Shown: positions 59,206 through 64,000 of the stretch, one piece after another | Position numbering within the stretch: position 1 is the first letter of the stretch | Layout: each line of letters begins with the position of its first letter | Notes under the pieces: generated by a model | Told to the model about the DNA's origin: nothing | Seen by the model: only the letters and a program-made list of their open reading frames with translations | Database searches by the model: none | Assembly: GCA_964619585.1 (NCBI GenBank) | Contig: CAZUCO010000001.1 | Span: 381,091-445,090 of the forward strand | Reading direction: 5' to 3' | Source: JASLCR01 sp964619585 | GTDB lineage: Bacteria > Patescibacteriota > Saccharimonadia > Saccharimonadales > Saccharimonadaceae | Length of the DNA: 64,000 nt | Position numbers and translations under genes: made by a program

Positions 59206-60018
59206 ATGCTTATTGCAGTCGATACAGGGGGAACAAAGACGCTCGTCGCGAGAGTGTCGACCGATGGCGTGATCGAAGAAAAAAGTAAATTCCCAACCCC
59301 AAAAAATATCGACGAGTACATTGCGGTGCTGACAAACACTATCAACCACCTCACCGATGGTGGTCGACCTGATGTGATTGTTGTTGCACTTCCAAGCATT
59401 ATCAAAAACGATATCGCCATCTGGTGCCCAAACCTTGAATGGGAGAATATTGATATACGTTCCCTGCTACGAACAGAGTTTCATCATGCGGCTATTTACG
59501 TTGAGAATGATGCCAACCTGGCCGGCCTTGGTGAGGCATATTCGCTCGAAAAATTGCCCGCCTCGTCACTCTATGTCACGATCAGCACAGGTATAGGTAC
59601 AGGAGTGATTGAGAACGGCTATATTGACACTGCTCTCCGACACTCTGAAGGTGGCCATATGCAACTTCAATTTGAAGAGGAGCTTCAGACTTGGGAGCAG
59701 TTTGCGTCGGGGCGTGCGATTAAACGAGACTTTGGGAAAATGGCCAGCGAGATCACTGATGCTGAGACCTGGCAACAAATTACTTTCCGTTTTGGCCTCG
59801 GCTTTCTTGTTCTAATTCCTGTCATACAACCCGATGTCATCATCATCGGCGGAAGCGTAGGGACACACTTTGCAAATTATCATGCAAAACTCATTGCGTT
59901 ACTCGAAGAGAGGCTGCCGCCACACATTCCCCGCCCAGAGCTACGGCAAGCAGCTCACCCAGAAGAAGCCGTCATATATGGATGTTACCGTTATGCTGTC
60001 CAGCAAACCACTATTTAA
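59206..60018 (+). CDS. ROK family sugar kinase or regulator
   Basis: 270 residues. AVDTGGTKTLVARVS is the phosphate-1 loop, VENDANLAGLGEA holds the catalytic Asp, ISTGIGTGVIENG is the phosphate-2 loop, and HSEGGHMQL matches the family zinc/His region, here without the usual CxCG(x)xGC cysteines. There is no N-terminal helix-turn-helix, so it is a kinase-type member. Probable substrate glucose or N-acetylhexosamine; unproven. It overlaps the next gene by 41 bases. Confidence 0.88.
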   Translation: MLIAVDTGGTKTLVARVSTDGVIEEKSKFPTPKNIDEYIAVLTNTINHLTDGGRPDVIVVALPSIIKNDIAIWCPNLEWENIDIRSLLRTEFHHAAIYVENDANLAGLGEAYSLEKLPASSLYVTISTGIGTGVIENGYIDTALRHSEGGHMQLQFEEELQTWEQFASGRAIKRDFGKMASEITDAETWQQITFRFGLGFLVLIPVIQPDVIIIGGSVGTHFANYHAKLIALLEERLPPHIPRPELRQAAHPEEAVIYGCYRYAVQQTTI

Positions 60019-60466
60019 TACGATTATTGAGCACTTTACGCCTCGGTTCAACTTCAAAGAAGCCGAGGACTTTCGCTGGTCACCGCAGGACAAAACAATC
60101 TACTTCAACCAGGCCGATACACACGCCCTTGAACGTTTACTACACGAAGTAGCTCATGCTGAGTTAGGCCATCTAGCGTATGATCGAGACATAGAGCTTA
60201 TTGCAATTGAACGTGACGCTTGGCAACACGCCAAGACAACGCTCGCACCACTATTCGAGACAACGATAGATAGCGATGTTATCGAAGATGACCTCGACAC
60301 CTACCGACAATGGCTCCATGCACGCAGTACATGCCCCCATTGCTCAAGTACTGGACTGCAGACGGACACTCAAGAGTATACCTGCGTATCTTGTCGAGCT
60401 CGCTGGCGTGTCAATCAAGCAATCGGCTGCGGCCTGAAGCGCTATATTAAAAATACCTCCTCATAA
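59978..60466 (+). CDS. Metallopeptidase-like protein with C-terminal zinc ribbon
   Basis: 162 residues from the ATG at 59978; ATG 59993 is an alternative, and the longer frame from 59870 runs inside the ROK gene. RLLHEVAHAELGH is an HExxH-type zinc site (HEVAHAELGH) like that of ImmA/IrrE and SprT families, followed by a helical region with AIERDAWQHAK. The end has CPHC...CVSC, a zinc ribbon, then a basic tail. No family was recognised with confidence. Confidence 0.78.
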   Translation: MDVTVMLSSKPLFNTIIEHFTPRFNFKEAEDFRWSPQDKTIYFNQADTHALERLLHEVAHAELGHLAYDRDIELIAIERDAWQHAKTTLAPLFETTIDSDVIEDDLDTYRQWLHARSTCPHCSSTGLQTDTQEYTCVSCRARWRVNQAIGCGLKRYIKNTSS

Positions 60467-60484
60467 AAGAGGAGGTATTTTCTA
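60449..60484. terminator. Bidirectional terminator
   Basis: AAATACCTCCTC, loop ATAAAA, GAGGAGGTATTT: a 12-bp perfect stem with T-tracts on both strands. It lies across the end of the metallopeptidase gene (the stop codon is in it) and 34 bases from the convergent KGG gene. Confidence 0.88.
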
Positions 60485-60517
60485 GTTACATAGTCCGCTT
60501 GGACCAAGAGCATATCG

Positions 60518-60712
60518 TTACTTTGTCGTTTTACGACGGCGTGAGATCTGCCCACCTTTACGACCGGCAACTCGTGCCAACTCAGGGTTAGCGGCAAATC
60601 CACCTGTGTTACCTGCACGACCGCCTTTTGCGCCAATTTTAGCGTAGAAGTTAGGGTCTTTTGCTTTGTTCTTTGCAGCAGCCTTGAGGCCGCCAGCTTT
60701 TGTTCCAGCCAT
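60518..60712 (-). CDS. KGG-repeat small basic protein
   Basis: 64 residues with GG-rich repeats: TKAGGLKAAAKNK, KIGAKGGRAGNTGG, RVAGRKGGQISRRRK. This is the KGG/stress-induced repeat family, small basic proteins found in many bacteria. AAGGAG-ACTAGCA-ATG is an ideal ribosome binding site. The 82-base leader contains a CGTATC/GATACG hairpin. A stress role is family knowledge only. Confidence 0.88.
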   Translation of the reverse strand: MAGTKAGGLKAAAKNKAKDPNFYAKIGAKGGRAGNTGGFAANPELARVAGRKGGQISRRRKTTK

Positions 60713-60800
60713 TGCTAGTCTCCTTACTTAAGTTAAAAGGATCCGTATCAACAGATACGAACCCCCGCTTTATCTCACACATGCTATGTGTATGATGTAC

Positions 60801-60829
60801 ATATTATCATAGCTTATGCTTTTTGTCAA
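60801..60829 (-). promoter_or_regulatory. KGG gene promoter
   Basis: TTGACA, 17-base spacer, TAATAT; start near 60794 with an 82-base leader, long for this genome. Confidence 0.8.
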
Positions 60830-60864
60830 TATTTACACAAGCACTTTATGTTGTGTAAAAAGTA

Positions 60865-60893
60865 TTGCGTTTATGCTCACGGTGGTATATATT
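60865..60893 (+). promoter_or_regulatory. Promoter of the candidate small RNA
   Basis: TTGCGT, 17-base spacer, TATATT; predicted start near 60900. No ORF follows on this strand. Confidence 0.65.
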
Positions 60894-60899
60894 AGACGT

Positions 60900-60990
60900 A
60901 GTCTCCCCCAAAGAGACTGGCACCTGTTTGAAACCAAATTAGTTTTGAACGAATAAACAAACGACCCGATCTGCGAGACGGGTCGTTTTT
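60900..60990 (+). ncRNA. Candidate small RNA of about 91 bases
   Basis: The transcript would run from the promoter at 60865-60893 to an intrinsic terminator and contains no start codon followed by a frame of any length. It begins with a GTCTC/GAGAC hairpin (60901-60917), continues through an unpaired A/T-rich part (TTTGAAACCAAATTAG), and ends in the AAACGACCCG/CGGGTCGTTT terminator with a T-tract. It does not match SRP RNA, tmRNA, RNase P or 6S as I know them. The next downstream genes are on the other strand, so it is not a leader. Confidence 0.6.
60959..60990. terminator. Intrinsic terminator of the small RNA
   Basis: AAACGACCCG, 10-base loop, CGGGTCGTTT, then TTT. On the minus strand it is followed by TTTGTTTATT-type sequence and could also end the C39 gene transcript. 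Confidence 0.85.
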
Positions 60991-61140
60991 AATTAGTTCA
61001 AAGATACATCAAGAGATTGAAAGATAAATAAGCCTCGTGAAGCAACATACCAAGTCAATAGGTGAAGCTATAGCTTAGCCAAGTAAGTACATAGTTCCCG
61101 AAAGCAGCTTCCGCATGACAAACACTTGAATTCCGTGTCT

Positions 61141-62973
61141 CTACTGCACCGCCACGGCCTGATTGGCACCGCCTGCTCTCGAAACGTTGTACGCAAGCTC
61201 ACCAGCACTCCAATAAAGAGTACCGTTGATTGGATCGTTTATATAGAACCCTACCGGGCTACTTGCCTTACCCTTTACTCCTATCACTAGCCGTACGTGC
61301 ATCGGTATGGGGCCACTTACGGTACGGCCACCGGGTGTTTTCCAGCTTTTTTGAGTCGCAGAATCATCCCAAATACCCCAGAGTACTACTGGGTTGCCGG
61401 CATGAATCTGACTTGCAACAAATCCAGTACTTACACCGTACTGCACTGCGGCCCCTCGTCCATAGCTGCGGATAGCAGCAGCAACTGGCTCCGCATAGAC
61501 GCCCCAACCGGTCAACTTGCCCTGATTGCCATTAACATCTCCAACAAATTGCAGCTGCGGATCATCCCATACGTTTCTCTTTTTGTCGTAGGGACGAGGG
61601 TGGTAACCAAATTTCTGTAGTAATGTCATATCACTCCCAACCCCGATTCCCCTGTAAGCTAATGCCATACGTACCGATGCCGCTTCGCAGCTCTGTGCAT
61701 ACTGCTGGTAATATTGCGGTACACTTAACTTCTTAATCGGGATCTCAGTAGTAAACGACACCTCGAAGCTACTCGCACTCGCCAAGCCGAACACTGGTTT
61801 AACCCCCGCATCGATCCAGCCACGCACTGTCTCTTGAGCGCCGAATTTTACCGCAGTAACAACTAGTGTGTTGCCTTGCCAGGTCTTTGATGTGACCGTC
61901 CCATGAGAGGTATGGAAACGCTTCTCAGCACTGGTGCGATCAACTGGCTGATCAAAGTTAAACCGAAATGTCTGCTCACCTTGAGATAGCTCATTACCAT
62001 ATGGTGACATGGAGATGACCCTTACCACTCCTGGTGTCGAAAAGCTATACCGCTGCGTCTTGGGCAAAACCCCGCCAGCTACCGTCCGTAGTCCCTTCGG
62101 GACTCGATATGAATATGTTTTGCCAGGTACAACTTTATCGGGAGTAAATGTGTATGTTTTTGCATCACTCCATGCTCCCTTTCCGGGAAGCCCAAACGTG
62201 ATCTTGCCACTTTTTTGATCTATCGGCTCGGCAAATTTAATAACCGCTTTGTCGTCTTTTGTGAAGTACGTTCTCTTCACTGTCTGAGTAATTTTTGGCA
62301 TAGCCGCCACTGTAAGCTTTTTCGTCATGAGCTGTTTACCCGAATTTGCATCTTTGAGCAGAACGGTCAACTTCTTACCCTGGGGTAAGAAGCCTTTAGG
62401 CGCCCACTTGTAGGTGTCATCACCGTGCTCGGAATGTACCAAAGGAATTGTTGGAACAGTCGCCAACTGAAGCTTCGTCAGACCACGATTTTTCTTTGCC
62501 AGTTTAACCGTAAAAGCAAAATCAGCCGCAACAACTTTTGAGGTATCAAACGAGGTGGCCGCGACCCCTGGAGCAGCTTCAGTCGTAAACGACACATCGG
62601 GCACCTTGACGGATGCACCATGGAAACGCTTTACACCAGCCAGGTTAATTTTATAAGTTGTCGCAGTGATGAGGGGTTGGTCATGAATAAAGATAAGCTC
62701 ATCATTACCAAGCAGTGAGCGTTTCACCTGCCATGTTCCATTTACTCTGGGCTCAATGCTAATATCAGCTTCTGAGATCCGAAGGAGCTTTTGATTTAAC
62801 GAAACCTTAATGGGCTTTTGAACATCGACTGCCGATCTCTGATAAGAAGGCGTTACATTACCTAGTGTGACAAGCACAAAGAGAGTAATACATGCTGAAA
62901 CTACCACCAGCCCACTGCCAATAAGCCAATAGCGCAACGTGAAACGATGTTCTTTTTTCTGCTGTTCTTTCAT
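61141..62973 (-). CDS. Membrane-anchored protein with SbsA-type Ig-like domains and C39-like peptidase
   Basis: 610 residues. One N-terminal helix (about 15-38) is followed by three Ig-like (SbsA/Ig_5-type) domains between about 45 and 410, each with strand patterns such as KPIKVSLNQKLLRIS, KAVIKFAEPID and QTFRFNFDQPVDR. Residues 415-610 form a C39-like cysteine peptidase: Cys 429 (QYAQSCEAASVRMAL), His 559 (MHVRLVIGV) and Asp 580 (INDP). It probably cleaves proteins outside the cell. The leader is short and the -10 is TGC-TAGAAT. Confidence 0.87.
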   Translation of the reverse strand: MKEQQKKEHRFTLRYWLIGSGLVVVSACITLFVLVTLGNVTPSYQRSAVDVQKPIKVSLNQKLLRISEADISIEPRVNGTWQVKRSLLGNDELIFIHDQPLITATTYKINLAGVKRFHGASVKVPDVSFTTEAAPGVAATSFDTSKVVAADFAFTVKLAKKNRGLTKLQLATVPTIPLVHSEHGDDTYKWAPKGFLPQGKKLTVLLKDANSGKQLMTKKLTVAAMPKITQTVKRTYFTKDDKAVIKFAEPIDQKSGKITFGLPGKGAWSDAKTYTFTPDKVVPGKTYSYRVPKGLRTVAGGVLPKTQRYSFSTPGVVRVISMSPYGNELSQGEQTFRFNFDQPVDRTSAEKRFHTSHGTVTSKTWQGNTLVVTAVKFGAQETVRGWIDAGVKPVFGLASASSFEVSFTTEIPIKKLSVPQYYQQYAQSCEAASVRMALAYRGIGVGSDMTLLQKFGYHPRPYDKKRNVWDDPQLQFVGDVNGNQGKLTGWGVYAEPVAAAIRSYGRGAAVQYGVSTGFVASQIHAGNPVVLWGIWDDSATQKSWKTPGGRTVSGPIPMHVRLVIGVKGKASSPVGFYINDPINGTLYWSAGELAYNVSRAGGANQAVAVQ

Positions 62974-63030
62974 TATTTATTTTTAAAAGCCTTACCAACT
63001 ATTCTAGCAGGTATTAATCTAATTCAAAAG

Positions 63031-63058
63031 ATAAAAGCCACCCTTTTCGGATGGCTTC
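63031..63058 (-). terminator. Terminator of the rRNA operon
   Basis: AAGCCATCC, loop GAAAA, GGGTGGCTT and then TTTATCTTTTG, just downstream of the 5S gene. Confidence 0.88.
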
Positions 63059-63064
63059 TATATA

Positions 63065-63176
63065 ATTCGGCACCGTGCTAGTTTCCCACTTGTGGCAGTA
63101 TAATCGCCGCTGATGAGCTTAACTTCTGTGTTCGGAATGAGAACAGGTGTTTCCTCATCGCCATGGGCACCGAAGT
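63065..63176 (-). rRNA. rrf: 5S ribosomal RNA
   Basis: The conserved core ATTCCGAACACAGAAGTTAA, the flanking AAACACCTGTTCTC and GGCGATTATACTGCC, and the helix I ends TTCGGTGCC and GGTGCCGAA (9 bp) mark the gene, about 110 bases. Ends are placed by helix I and may be off by a few bases. Confidence 0.93.
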
Positions 63177-63394
63177 AAGGCTTTAGGCACTTTTTCGCTC
63201 CTATCACGTCAGGAGTGGGCCAAAACCTTGCTTCGATGTCGATGACACTTTGCACGGTTTAGTGATGTACGAATCTCAATTTTTTAGAGATTGACAGTGG
63301 TGTTTGCACACCAATTACTAGTTAAGTCTGTCGTCCGACCTTTATGGGGTCGGAAACCTAGATTGAACACACAAAAAATGTGACAATCTAGATT
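63177..63394 (-). other. 23S-5S spacer
   Basis: About 218 bases without a tRNA. It contains several hairpins: CTAGATTG/CAATCTAG near the 23S 3' end (63358-63391), CCGACC/GGTCGG (63336-63354), GGTGT/ACACC (63299-63312) and AATCTC/GAGATT (63274-63294). The first is placed to pair as a 23S processing stem. Confidence 0.6.

Positions 63395-64000
<606 letters not shown>

Noticed and set aside
61095..61130. GAAAGCAGC-like sequence resembling the SRP RNA tip
   Set aside because: The surrounding sequence does not fold into the SRP Alu/S hairpin and there is no promoter or terminator fit.
63058..63255. 65-codon open frame on the minus strand near the rRNA genes
   Set aside because: It lies entirely over the 5S gene and its spacer; the sequence is explained by rRNA.

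Overview
The window looks like chromosome from a member of Candidatus Saccharibacteria (TM7, Patescibacteria/CPR) or a close relative. This is an inference from gene content: a monoderm-type envelope (an LPKTG sorting signal, an LCP transferase, no outer-membrane genes), a zinc-free type B L31, a short IF-2 and a four-domain S1, a ProRS without its editing insertion, many small lineage-restricted membrane proteins, and no biosynthetic operon in 64 kb. Gene density is high and almost every reading frame is accounted for. No tRNA gene, CRISPR array, IS element or prophage was seen.

Layout. 1-2.8 kb: two ABC exporter cassettes. 2.8-9.8 kb: lysS, greA, proS, then a frr-uppS-rseP-CPBP protease block read leftward. 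9.8-12.8 kb: recF and two envelope proteins. 12.8-18 kb: tsf/rpsB, a small GC-rich membrane ORF with a 16-bp hairpin, rpmE (type B), prfA, prmC and envelope genes. 18-25.4 kb: HtrA, LCP transferase, O-antigen-ligase-like polymerase, signal peptidase and parAB. 25.4-34 kb: rplU, a protein with four tandem helix-turn-helix-like repeats, a GC-rich orphan gene, a 990-residue beta-helix surface protein, galU and an Ig-like surface protein. 34-35.7 kb: a thioredoxin/CcdA pair and another GC-rich orphan. 35.8-40.5 kb: an isoleucine-type T-box leader driving four overlapping genes that end in ileS. 40.5-44.7 kb: ftsA-ftsZ-nrdR-thioredoxin-fold-VKOR. 44.8-50.3 kb: map, adk, yqeY, rpsU, recJ and regulators. 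50.4-60.5 kb: priA, def, fmt, infB, rpsA, an LPXTG protein, a ROK kinase and a metallopeptidase. 60.5-64 kb: a KGG-repeat protein, a candidate small RNA, a C39-like peptidase, then 5S and the 3' end of 23S rRNA.

How the genes fit together. Most serve translation: three aminoacyl-tRNA synthetases, S1, S2, S21, L21, L31, IF-2, EF-Ts, RF1 and its methylase, RRF, deformylase, formyltransferase and methionine aminopeptidase. The rest serve cell division, replication restart and repair (priA, recF, recJ, parAB), and a secreted or anchored proteome with both oxidising (VKOR) and reducing (CcdA/thioredoxin) disulfide modules.

The strongest regulatory signal is promoter geometry. In at least 13 genes the -10 hexamer ends exactly 6 or 7 bases before the start codon, so the transcript should begin at or within a base of the start codon (leaderless mRNA). 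This also moves several starts downstream of the longest open frame. The three GC-rich orphan genes have ordinary promoters, longer leaders (two of them with a good ribosome binding site) and their own hairpins, and stand apart from this background.
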